Shown: positions 8,152 through 15,260 of the stretch, in pieces
How positions within the stretch are numbered: position 1 is the first letter of the stretch
How the letters are laid out: each line of letters starts with the position of its first letter
Made by a program: the position numbers and the translations under genes
The notes under the pieces: generated by a model
The model's input: the letters and a program-made list of their open reading frames with translations, nothing else
Databases searched by the model: none
What the model was told of the DNA's origin: nothing
NCBI RefSeq assembly: GCF_003347665.1
Contig: NZ_QDGA01000002.1
Span: 124,001 to 188,000 of the forward strand
Direction of reading: 5' to 3'
Source of the DNA: Microvirga calopogonii
GTDB taxonomy: Bacteria > Pseudomonadota > Alphaproteobacteria > Rhizobiales > Beijerinckiaceae
DNA: 64,000 bases

Positions 8152-9288
8152 ATGACGACCATGACCCCTCCCCCGCCGATCCCGCTCACCATTCTCACCG
8201 GCTTCCTGGGCTCCGGGAAAACGACGCTGCTCAACCGGCTCCTGAAGGATGCAGCCCTGCGCGACACCGTGGTCATCATGAACGAGTTCGGCGAGATCGG
8301 TCTCGATCACCTGCTGGTGGAGACCGTCGACGAAGGCATGGTGCTGCTCTCCGCCGGATGCCTCTGCTGCACGGTGCGCGGCGACCTCATCGCGACGCTC
8401 GAGGATCTCCTGCGCAAGCGCGACAATAACCGCATCCTGCCGTTCAAGCGCGTGATCATCGAGACAACGGGCCTCGCCGACCCCGCGCCGATCCTTCATG
8501 CGGTGCTTTACCACCCTTATCTCTCGATGCGCTACGCGGTGGAGGGCGTGGTGACGGTGGTCGATGCGCTCAACGGAGCCGCTACCCTGGACGCCCATCG
8601 GGAAGCCGTGAAGCAGGCTGCCGTTGCCGAGCGGATCGTCATCACGAAGACCGATCTCGTCGAAGATAAGGGGAGCCTCGACCGGCTGCGCGAGCGGCTG
8701 CACCGGCTCAATCCCGGCGCCGCTCTCCTGGAAGCGGATGCGCCGGCCGAGGCGGTCATCTCGGGCGGCCTCTTCGGCCTCGACGGCAAGATCGCCGACG
8801 TGGCCCAATGGCTGAAGACGGAGGCCGTGGAGGAGGCGGAGCGCAAGAGCCACGCCCATCAGCACGGCCATCACGACCATCACGGCCACGATCATCACCA
8901 TCATCACGACGTGAACCGGCACGACGAGAAGATCCGCGCCTTCTGCCTCACGAGCGATGAGCCGATCCGACAGGGCACGCTCGACATGTTCCTGGACCTG
9001 TTGCGCTCGTCCCAAGGCGCGAAGCTGCTGCGCGTGAAAGGGCTCGTGGCCCTGGCCGAGGACCCCGAGCACCCGGTCGTCATCCACGGCGTGCAGCATG
9101 TGGTCCATGTGCCTGCCGTGCTGCCGCGCTGGCCGAGCGATGATCGCCGCAGCCGCATCGTCTTCATCGTGGACGACCTGGAGCGCGACACGGTGGAAAA
9201 GCTCTGGAACGCCTTTCTCGGCCGGCCGGCCGTCGACGAGCCCGACGCGGCGGCGCTCTCCGACAATCCTTTGTCTCTCAGGCGCTGA
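8152..9288 (+). CDS. CobW-family GTP-binding metallochaperone (COG0523)
   Basis: A 378-residue P-loop GTPase with Walker A GFLGSGKTT at 17-25, the family metal-binding GCLCC at 69-73, an ITKTD base-specificity motif near 165, and a CobW C-terminal domain. Residues 234-257 form a histidine-rich linker with 14 histidines, pointing to zinc, nickel or cobalt handling. Members deliver metal to client enzymes; whether this one serves cobalamin synthesis (CobW) or zinc homeostasis cannot be decided from the sequence. I start at ATG 8152; ATG 8161 is also possible. The gene begins 21 bp after a family A repeat. Confidence 0.88.
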   Translation: MTTMTPPPPIPLTILTGFLGSGKTTLLNRLLKDAALRDTVVIMNEFGEIGLDHLLVETVDEGMVLLSAGCLCCTVRGDLIATLEDLLRKRDNNRILPFKRVIIETTGLADPAPILHAVLYHPYLSMRYAVEGVVTVVDALNGAATLDAHREAVKQAAVAERIVITKTDLVEDKGSLDRLRERLHRLNPGAALLEADAPAEAVISGGLFGLDGKIADVAQWLKTEAVEEAERKSHAHQHGHHDHHGHDHHHHHDVNRHDEKIRAFCLTSDEPIRQGTLDMFLDLLRSSQGAKLLRVKGLVALAEDPEHPVVIHGVQHVVHVPAVLPRWPSDDRRSRIVFIVDDLERDTVEKLWNAFLGRPAVDEPDAAALSDNPLSLRR

Positions 9289-9364
9289 CGAACCTGCCGC
9301 AGACTCCGCCGGACAGATAGGTTATACCGGATCCATTCTGGTGATTCTGTAAGGCTTGTTTGCG

Positions 9365-10360
9365 ATGCGGGTTTCGAAATTCCTCCGAGCCGTTCTTCTG
9401 TGCGGCACCGCCGTGGCCGTTCCGGCTCATGCAAAGCAGCCGCCGGGACCGCGCATCCTGAAGATCGACGTACGCGTCGAGGGCTCGGAAGGATGGCAGA
9501 CCAAGGTCAGTTCCGAGAAGGGAACGATCTCGGAGCGCTTCTTCCTGGCGACCGTCCTGGAACCGAGCGACAGCCTCGATGCCATGAATCCCCTCGATCC
9601 GGATTCCATGCGCAAGGCGCAGGACAGCAGCGCCCGGCACATCGCCAACATGCAGAAGATTCAGGAGCGGAACAGGGCTCTGGCACCCACCGCGCCTCCG
9701 AACGCCGCCATGCAGCAGCAGGTCAACCAGGCGATCATGCAGGCCTATGCCAAGTGCAAGGGCGACGAAGCCTGCATCAAGGCCGCCGTGATGCAATCAA
9801 ATCCCGGCCTGATGTCCCCGCCTCCCGGCGCTACCATGAGGCCCGGCGTGCCGGATGTTTCTGGGCCCCAGGAAGAGGAGAAGGCGGTCTATCGGCAATG
9901 GTTCGGCCTCGAAGGCTGTCCTGGCAAATTCAGGGCCACCCGCAACGACATCAGCCAAGGCTCCGTGTCGGACGTGGGCGCATCGAAGCCGTGGAACCAT
10001 GAGATCAAGTTCGACATCGCACAGTCCAAGCCGTCGCTCTGCCTGTCCTACCCGATGTCGGTCGTGAACGAGGAAGCCGGGACGCTCTTCCTCCCGGGCT
10101 TCCTGTTTCCGGAGGCCGCCGCCATGCAGAAGAACGCTGGTAGCGTCAGCGCGACCGTTCCTGGCGAAATCGGCGCCTGGGTGGGCAAAGCTCTGAACGG
10201 GGCACCGATTGCCGGAACGAAGAGCGAGACGATTAACCTGACCCGACCGATCGTCGTTCTCCCGCTGGCGAACGCCTCCTACAAGGGCAGCGTCAAGATC
10301 ACCCTGACCTGGAGCCTCACCGAAGCGCACAAGGCCGGTACGGCCCTGCCGGATAAATGA
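9365..10360 (+). CDS. Exported protein of unknown function
   Basis: A 331-residue protein with a signal peptide (residues 1-23, cleavage near AHA-KQP). I do not recognise the family. Residues 90-165 are rich in Gln, Ala, Met and Pro with a CKGDEAC pair; the rest resembles a secreted beta-rich protein, with FGLEGCPGKF and SKPSLCLSYP carrying two more cysteines, so two disulfides are plausible. ATG 9365 is preceded by TAAGG at a proper distance. It is convergent with the ABC permease gene, 19 bp away. Confidence 0.75.
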   Translation: MRVSKFLRAVLLCGTAVAVPAHAKQPPGPRILKIDVRVEGSEGWQTKVSSEKGTISERFFLATVLEPSDSLDAMNPLDPDSMRKAQDSSARHIANMQKIQERNRALAPTAPPNAAMQQQVNQAIMQAYAKCKGDEACIKAAVMQSNPGLMSPPPGATMRPGVPDVSGPQEEEKAVYRQWFGLEGCPGKFRATRNDISQGSVSDVGASKPWNHEIKFDIAQSKPSLCLSYPMSVVNEEAGTLFLPGFLFPEAAAMQKNAGSVSATVPGEIGAWVGKALNGAPIAGTKSETINLTRPIVVLPLANASYKGSVKITLTWSLTEAHKAGTALPDK

Positions 10361-10379
10361 GAGCGGAAACGATCCGATC

Positions 10380-11147
10380 TCAAGCCGCCATCTGCGAGCG
10401 TTGCGCCCAGCCGGTCATGGAGCGTTCCACGTAAGCGGTGATCGCGTACATGACGACGCCGAGCACCGCGAGCACCACGAGGGCAGCCCAGACGAGCGGC
10501 ACCTCGAAGGCTGCGGATGCGCGGGTGAGCAGGTTGCCGATGCCCACATTGGAAGCATTCTGCTCGCCGATGACGGAGCCCACATAGGCGAGCGTGATCG
10601 CGACCTTCAGCGAGCCGAAGAAATACGGCATGGCGCGGGGCACGCCGACCTTGAGCACGATGTCCCGCTTCGAGGCGCCGAGCGCGCGCAGCACGTCCTC
10701 CATTTCCGGCTCCACCGTGGAGATCCCGGTCGCCACGTTCACCACGATGGGAAAGAACGAGATCAGGAAGGCCGTCAGCACCGGCGGCACCCAGCCGACC
10801 CCGAACCAGAACACGAGGATCGGCACCACGGCCACCTTCGGGATCGAGTTGAAGCCCACGAGCAGCGGATAGGACCCCGCATTGATGAGCCGCGAGGAGC
10901 CGAGCACCATGCCGAGCAGCAGGCCGAAGCCGACCGCGAGGCCGAAGCCGGCCAGCGTCATCCAAAGGGTGTGCATGGCGTGGTAGGCGAGCTGGGTCCG
11001 ATACTCCCACACGGCGAGAAGAATCGTGGAGGGCGCCGGCAGGATGAAGCTCGATACCTTCAGGACGCGGCAGACGATCTCCCACAGCAGGAAGAACCCG
11101 ATGGTGAAGACCCAGGGAGCGAGGGCGAGCTGGTTCTTGGTTTTCAT
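10380..11147 (-). CDS. ABC transporter permease (NitT/TauT-type)
   Basis: A 255-residue integral membrane protein with about six helices and the cytoplasmic EAA-type loop ALGASKRDIVLKVGVPRAMP, which docks to the ATPase. The sequence resembles SsuC/TauC-family permeases of nitrate, sulfonate, taurine or thiamine-precursor importers. It is the last gene of a three-gene operon (binding protein, ATPase, permease), starting 5 bp after the ATPase stop codon. I use ATG 11147 with TTGAGG upstream; a TTG at 11156 would add three residues. Confidence 0.88.
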   Translation of the reverse strand: MKTKNQLALAPWVFTIGFFLLWEIVCRVLKVSSFILPAPSTILLAVWEYRTQLAYHAMHTLWMTLAGFGLAVGFGLLLGMVLGSSRLINAGSYPLLVGFNSIPKVAVVPILVFWFGVGWVPPVLTAFLISFFPIVVNVATGISTVEPEMEDVLRALGASKRDIVLKVGVPRAMPYFFGSLKVAITLAYVGSVIGEQNASNVGIGNLLTRASAAFEVPLVWAALVVLAVLGVVMYAITAYVERSMTGWAQRSQMAA

Positions 11148-11152
11148 GAGCC

Positions 11153-12022
11153 TCAAGCCGCCTTGCGCGCCTGCGCGATATGCCCGCGCAATTCATGGAC
11201 CAGAGCGGAGAATACCGGCGTGTAGGTGATCTCGAGATCGCGCGGCCGCGGGAACTCGACCTCCCGCTCGGCGACGATCCGGCCCGGCCGCGCGCTCATG
11301 CAGAAGATCCGGTCCGACGGGAACGCGGCCTCGCGCAGATCGTGGGTGACGAGAATGATCGTGACCTTCTGGGCCGCGTGGAGGTCGCGCATCACGCACC
11401 ACAATTCCTCGCGGGTGAAGCTGTCGAGCGCGCCGAAGGGCTCGTCGAGCATCAGGAGCTTCGGCTCGTGGATCAGCGCGCGGCAGAGAGAAGCGCGCTG
11501 CTGCATTCCGCCGGAAAGCTGCCAGGGAAATTTATGTCCCTGCCCCTTGAGCCCGACCTGTTCCAGCAGGCTCTCGGCCCTGGCCACGTACTTCGTCTTG
11601 TGGCGGCGCAGCCGCGAGCGGTGCGGCTCCACGATCTCGAGCGGCAGGAGAATGTTGTCGAGGGTGGTGCGCCAGGGCAGCATGGTCGGGTTCTGGAAGG
11701 CCATGCCAGCCAGCTTGACAGGAGCTCCCACTTGCCTGCCATCGACGATGACGGTTCCCTCGCGTGGAAACTGCAGGCCGGTCGCGAGCTTCATGAGCGT
11801 GGACTTGCCGCAGCCCGAAGGGCCGACGATGGCAGCGAACTCGCCCTCGTTCACATTGAGATTGAGGTTCCTGACCGCGGGCAGGCCGTCCTCGGCCCTC
11901 GCATAGACATGGGTGACGTCGTGAATGTCGACAAAGGCCGGCAAAAGGCGCTCCGTGATGACATCCTGCCCTTGAGGGGGAGGATCGGCTCGAAGAGACG
12001 AGGTAGGATGGCAGCGCGACAT
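11153..12022 (-). CDS. ABC transporter ATP-binding protein (NitT/TauT-type), start inside a repeat
   Basis: An ATPase of up to 289 residues with Walker A GPSGCGKST, Q-loop FQNPTM, signature LSGGMQQR, Walker B LLMLDEP and switch histidine VTHD. It energises the importer with the neighbouring permease and binding protein. The only in-frame ATG (12022) lies within a palindromic repeat (11965-12090), so residues 1-20 come from the repeat; conserved sequence begins near VDIHDVTHV. The natural start codon seems lost: the codon before TERLLPAF is ATC. A TTG at about residue 27 is an alternative start. Confidence 0.85.
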   Translation of the reverse strand: MSRCHPTSSLRADPPPQGQDVITERLLPAFVDIHDVTHVYARAEDGLPAVRNLNLNVNEGEFAAIVGPSGCGKSTLMKLATGLQFPREGTVIVDGRQVGAPVKLAGMAFQNPTMLPWRTTLDNILLPLEIVEPHRSRLRRHKTKYVARAESLLEQVGLKGQGHKFPWQLSGGMQQRASLCRALIHEPKLLMLDEPFGALDSFTREELWCVMRDLHAAQKVTIILVTHDLREAAFPSDRIFCMSARPGRIVAEREVEFPRPRDLEITYTPVFSALVHELRGHIAQARKAA

Positions 12023-12090
12023 TGGTTGATGTTTGCGCTTCTCACCTCACCCCGCTCGCTATGCTCGCGACCCTCCCCCTCAAGGGCAGG
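11965..12090. repeat. 126-bp palindromic element between ABC genes
   Basis: Bounded by a perfect 19-bp inverted repeat, CCTGCCCTTGAGGGGGAGG at 11965-11983 and its complement at 12072-12090. The arms resemble those of the family D elements at 29137 and 41422. It sits between the binding-protein stop codon and the conserved part of the ATPase gene. Confidence 0.85.
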
Positions 12091-12102
12091 GCAAGAGAAG
12101 TC

Positions 12103-13140
12103 TCAGTTCACCTTGCGCTGGTCAGCCGCAGGCAGGAATTCCTCCGTGAATACGGCGCCGACTTCGGGCTTGGTCTTGTAGGTGAAGGTCAGGCCGATCT
12201 GGTCGAGGGCCCTGGCGAAGCGGTCCTTGTCGATGCCGCCGAAGCCTTTCTCCTTGACCCAAGGCGTGATCATGTTCTGCTCCAGCACCATCTTGAGGCG
12301 CTCGAGTTCCACGTCCTTCTTGGCCACGTCGTTGCGCTTGATCACCGAGTCCACCGCGCTCGACGGATCCTTCACCGTGTCCTGCACGCCCTTCATGATC
12401 GCGCGCAGCAGGCCCTTCACGGCCTCCGGCTTCTCCTGGGCGAATTTCTGCGAGACGATGATGGTGTTGCCGTACAGATCGACACCGTAATCGCTCATGA
12501 GCATCACGACGATGTCGTCCGCCGGCACGCCGCGGGACTTCAGGTTGATGTAGGACGACATGGAGAAGCCGAACACCGCATCGACCTCGCCCTGCGCCAG
12601 CATGGGCTCGCGGACCGGAAAGCCCACGTTCTCGAACTTCATGGTGGAATCGTCGATCTTGTTGACCGCCTTGAAGATAGGCCATTGCGCGTAGGCGCCG
12701 TCGGCCGCCGGAGCGCCGAACTTCTTACCCTGCAGGCTCGACACTTCCTTGGTGACGCCGCGGCTCTTGCGCCCGATGACGGCGAAGGGCGGACGGTCGT
12801 AGATCACCATCACGGCCTTGATGTCCGTGCCGGGATTCTCGTCGCGGAAGCGCACGAGAGAGTTCACGTCGCCGAAGCCCGCATCGTAGGTGCCGGAAGC
12901 CACGCGCGAGATCGGCTCGCGGGAGCCTGCCGCCGGGTCGATGGTCACGTCGAGCCCCTCGGCCTTGAAGTAGCCCTTGTCGATCGCAACGGCGAAGGGG
13001 GCGGCCGGCCCCTCCCAGCGCCAGTCCAGGGAGAACCGCACCGGGGTCTGAGCCTGGGCCGCGGCGGAGCCGAGGAGCACGGCCGCTCCGGCCAGCATCC
13101 CCCTGATCCACGTCGCCTTCGTCGCACGATCCGCAAACAT
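12103..13140 (-). CDS. ABC transporter substrate-binding protein (NMT1/THI5-like)
   Basis: A 345-residue periplasmic binding protein with a signal peptide (residues 1-31, cleavage near AQA-QTP). The opening LDWRWEGPAAPFAVAIDKGY, then AEGLDVTI and ASGTYDAGFGD, is typical of NMT1/THI5-like solute-binding proteins of the nitrate, taurine, pyrimidine or riboflavin importers. The ligand cannot be assigned. Start ATG 13140 has GAGGTGA upstream. It is the first gene of the ABC operon; the ATPase follows after a palindromic repeat. Confidence 0.88.
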   Translation of the reverse strand: MFADRATKATWIRGMLAGAAVLLGSAAAQAQTPVRFSLDWRWEGPAAPFAVAIDKGYFKAEGLDVTIDPAAGSREPISRVASGTYDAGFGDVNSLVRFRDENPGTDIKAVMVIYDRPPFAVIGRKSRGVTKEVSSLQGKKFGAPAADGAYAQWPIFKAVNKIDDSTMKFENVGFPVREPMLAQGEVDAVFGFSMSSYINLKSRGVPADDIVVMLMSDYGVDLYGNTIIVSQKFAQEKPEAVKGLLRAIMKGVQDTVKDPSSAVDSVIKRNDVAKKDVELERLKMVLEQNMITPWVKEKGFGGIDKDRFARALDQIGLTFTYKTKPEVGAVFTEEFLPAADQRKVN

Positions 13141-13211
13141 TACCGTCACCTCTGCTTTTTTATGGTCGGGACCCTCGTGGCGCTCTTCCTGGACGCCTGC
13201 CCGGTTCTCGA

Positions 13212-13240
13212 CCATGCAACCAGATCGCCCCCCGGGGTCA
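13212..13240 (-). promoter_or_regulatory. Candidate sigma70 promoter of the ABC operon
   Basis: On the minus strand TTGACC (13235-13240) is followed after 17 bp by TGCATG (13212-13217), about 70 bp upstream of the binding-protein start. The -35 is good and the -10 weak, so this is tentative. Confidence 0.3.
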
Positions 13241-13318
13241 AGTCTCTTGCCCGGGCATCAATGCCCTTGGGGCAGGCATCTGACGGAAAATTGAGCAGTC
13301 GAGCCGGGGGCCCAGGGG

Positions 13319-13392
13319 TGTCGGGCGTGAATGTCTGTTCGTGAGCATCTTTTCACCCAAAACCGGTTCCCACTTTTGGGTCCGATGCTTTG
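13319..13392. repeat. Dispersed repeat family A, copy 2, in the ABC operon-terC gap
   Basis: Contains GCATCTTTTCACCCAAAACC, GGTTCCCACTTTTGGG and TCCGATGCTT, the complement of the family A core. It occupies part of the 384-bp stretch between the divergent ABC operon and terC. In the rest of that stretch (13393-13524) I see only an imperfect stem, GGTCGC near 13404 with GCGACC near 13438, and no gene. Confidence 0.75.
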
Positions 13393-13524
13393 AGACCCTT
13401 GACGGTCGCGGGCGGGCTTCCCACGTGACACCCATCGGCGACCGGGCCCCTCTGGCAGGACGTGCGCACACGACTGTGATGTCGGAGCCGATGCTTGTAC
13501 GAAAAAGCAATCATAGGTCCGGTT

Positions 13525-14532
13525 ATGCCAGAATTCCTTCTCGTGGAATGGCTGGGAAAGCCCGTCTGGATGTGGACGGCTTTCTTGAGCCTTGTCGTGT
13601 TTCTTCTCGCCTTCGATCTCGGTGTCCTGAACAGGAAGGACCGGGAACTCGGCGTGAAGGAGAGCCTTCTCCTGTCCGCCTTCTATATCGGCATCGCGGC
13701 GCTCTTCGGCGCCTATATCTGGTGGTCGTTCGAGACCGGCCTCCTGGTGACCCAGGACGGCAGCCATGCGGGTGTCGCCTACTTCACGGGCTTCTTCATC
13801 GAGAAGTCCCTGTCCATCGACAACGTCTTCGTGATCTCGCTGATCTTCAGCTATTTCGCGATCCCCCGGAAATACCAGTACCGGGCCCTGGTGTGGGGCA
13901 TCATCGGCGTCATCGTCCTGCGCGGCATCATGATCGCCGTGGGTGCGGCCCTCGTGCAGGAATACGCCTGGATGCTCTATCTCTTCGGCGCGTTCCTCAT
14001 CGTGACCGGGGTCAAGATGCTGCTCGTGCCCGAGAGCGAGCCGAACATCGACGACAACGCCATGGTGCGGTTCCTGCGCCGGCACATGCGGGTATCGGAC
14101 CGGCTTCACGGACAGCACTTCTTCGTGCGGGAGCCTGATCCGAAGACGGGCCGGATCGTCACCTGGGCGACGCCGCTCTTCCTCGCCCTCGTGGTGATCA
14201 ACGTGGCCGACCTGATCTTCGCGGTCGATTCGGTGCCGGCGATCTTCGCCATCACGACGGACACCTTCGTGGTCTACACCGCGAACATCATGGCGATCCT
14301 CGGCCTGCGGGCGCTCTACTTCGCCCTCGCAGCCATGGTGCACCGGTTCCACTACCTGAAATACGCTCTCGCCTTGGTGCTCGTCTTCATCGGCGGCAAG
14401 ATCTTCTGGAACCAGCTCGTCGGCAAGCTCGACCCGACGATCTCGCTCGGCGTCACCTTCGCCCTGATCGCAGGCGGCGTCGTCTTCTCCCTCTGGAAGA
14501 CGAAGAACGAGCCGGAGGCGATTTCCGAGTAA
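13525..14532 (+). CDS. TerC family integral membrane protein
   Basis: A 335-residue protein with about nine membrane helices. The TerC signatures are FIEKSLSIDNVFVISLIFSY near residue 95 and VVINVADLIFAVDSVPAIFA near 240, each carrying an acidic residue within the membrane. TerC proteins are linked to tellurite resistance and to manganese or calcium export that supports metallation of secreted proteins. I start at ATG 13525; a TTG at 13495 would add ten residues. The upstream region shows no convincing yybP-ykoY manganese riboswitch. Confidence 0.88.
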   Translation: MPEFLLVEWLGKPVWMWTAFLSLVVFLLAFDLGVLNRKDRELGVKESLLLSAFYIGIAALFGAYIWWSFETGLLVTQDGSHAGVAYFTGFFIEKSLSIDNVFVISLIFSYFAIPRKYQYRALVWGIIGVIVLRGIMIAVGAALVQEYAWMLYLFGAFLIVTGVKMLLVPESEPNIDDNAMVRFLRRHMRVSDRLHGQHFFVREPDPKTGRIVTWATPLFLALVVINVADLIFAVDSVPAIFAITTDTFVVYTANIMAILGLRALYFALAAMVHRFHYLKYALALVLVFIGGKIFWNQLVGKLDPTISLGVTFALIAGGVVFSLWKTKNEPEAISE

Positions 14533-14578
14533 GGCAACTCCATCGTCGCCGACCTCGTATCGGCAACGATCCCCACCA

Positions 14579-14668
14579 CGTCATGGCCGGGCTAGTCCCG
14601 GCCATCCCGATTTTATGAGGCTCAGCGCTTTTCCGATCGAGATCACCGGCACAAGGCCGGTGATGACA
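14579..14668. repeat. Dispersed paired-palindrome repeat, family B, copy 2
   Basis: About 90 bp, with GTCATGGCCGGGCTAGTCCC on the left and CACCGGCACAAGGCCGGTGA on the right, between the convergent 3' ends of terC and putR. Confidence 0.85.
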
Positions 14669-14685
14669 TAAGAGAACGCGGCAAA

Positions 14686-15147
14686 TCACACCGGCAGCAT
14701 CCCGTCGCTCTTCACCTCCTCCATCACCGCATAGGTGCGCGTCTCCTTCACGCCCGGAAGCGCCAGGAGGATTTCGCCGAGGAAATGGCGATAGGCGGCC
14801 ATGTCGGCGACGCGGGTCTTGACCAGATAATCGAAGCCGCCCGCCACCATGTGGCATTCGAGAACCTCGGGTGCCCGCTTCACGGCGGCGGCGAATTTCT
14901 CGAAAACGTCGGGCGTCGTCTTGTCGAGGGAGACCTCCACGAAGACCAGCAGTTCGAGCCCGAGCCGGTGCGGATCGAGTCTCGCGCCGTAGCCGGCGAT
15001 GACGCCTTCGCGCTGCAGGCGCTTCACGCGTTCCCCCGTGGAGGTCGGCGACAGCCCCACCTTCTCGGCCAGCTCCACGGTGGCGATGCGGCCGTCCGCC
15101 TGGAGGGCCTTGAGGATCTTGCGATCGATCCGGTCCAAATCCGTCAT
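14686..15147 (-). CDS. putR: Lrp/AsnC-family regulator of proline utilisation (PutR-like)
   Basis: A 153-residue Lrp/AsnC protein: an N-terminal helix-turn-helix (residues about 5-60, with VGLSPTSTGERVKRL as recognition region) and a C-terminal RAM ligand-binding domain containing GGFDYLVKTRV. It is divergent from putA with a 113-bp shared intergenic region. In other alphaproteobacteria a divergent Lrp-type PutR activates putA in response to proline, so the same role is inferred. The short PutA here lacks its own DNA-binding domain, which fits. ATG 15147 is used; a GTG at 15153 is also possible. Confidence 0.85.
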   Translation of the reverse strand: MTDLDRIDRKILKALQADGRIATVELAEKVGLSPTSTGERVKRLQREGVIAGYGARLDPHRLGLELLVFVEVSLDKTTPDVFEKFAAAVKRAPEVLECHMVAGGFDYLVKTRVADMAAYRHFLGEILLALPGVKETRTYAVMEEVKSDGMLPV

Positions 15148-15184
15148 TCTCACGGCTCTTTGAGTTTTCCGGCGTTGTTTCTAA

Positions 15185-15196
15185 GGCAATTCTGCC
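15185..15196. promoter_or_regulatory. Possible PutR-binding element between putR and putA
   Basis: A short dyad GGCAATTCTGCC within the 113-bp putR-putA gap, followed by AATTTCGCC. AT-rich dyads are usual Lrp targets, but the match is short and this is only a suggestion. Confidence 0.25.
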
Positions 15197-15260
15197 AATT
15201 TCGCCATCGAAACACGGCTCTCGGCCTCATATATTCCGGAAAACATCCAGAGGATTGTCC

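Noticed and set aside
13393..13524. A manganese (yybP-ykoY) riboswitch upstream of terC
   Set aside because: The conserved core sequences of that class are not present; only a short imperfect stem is visible.
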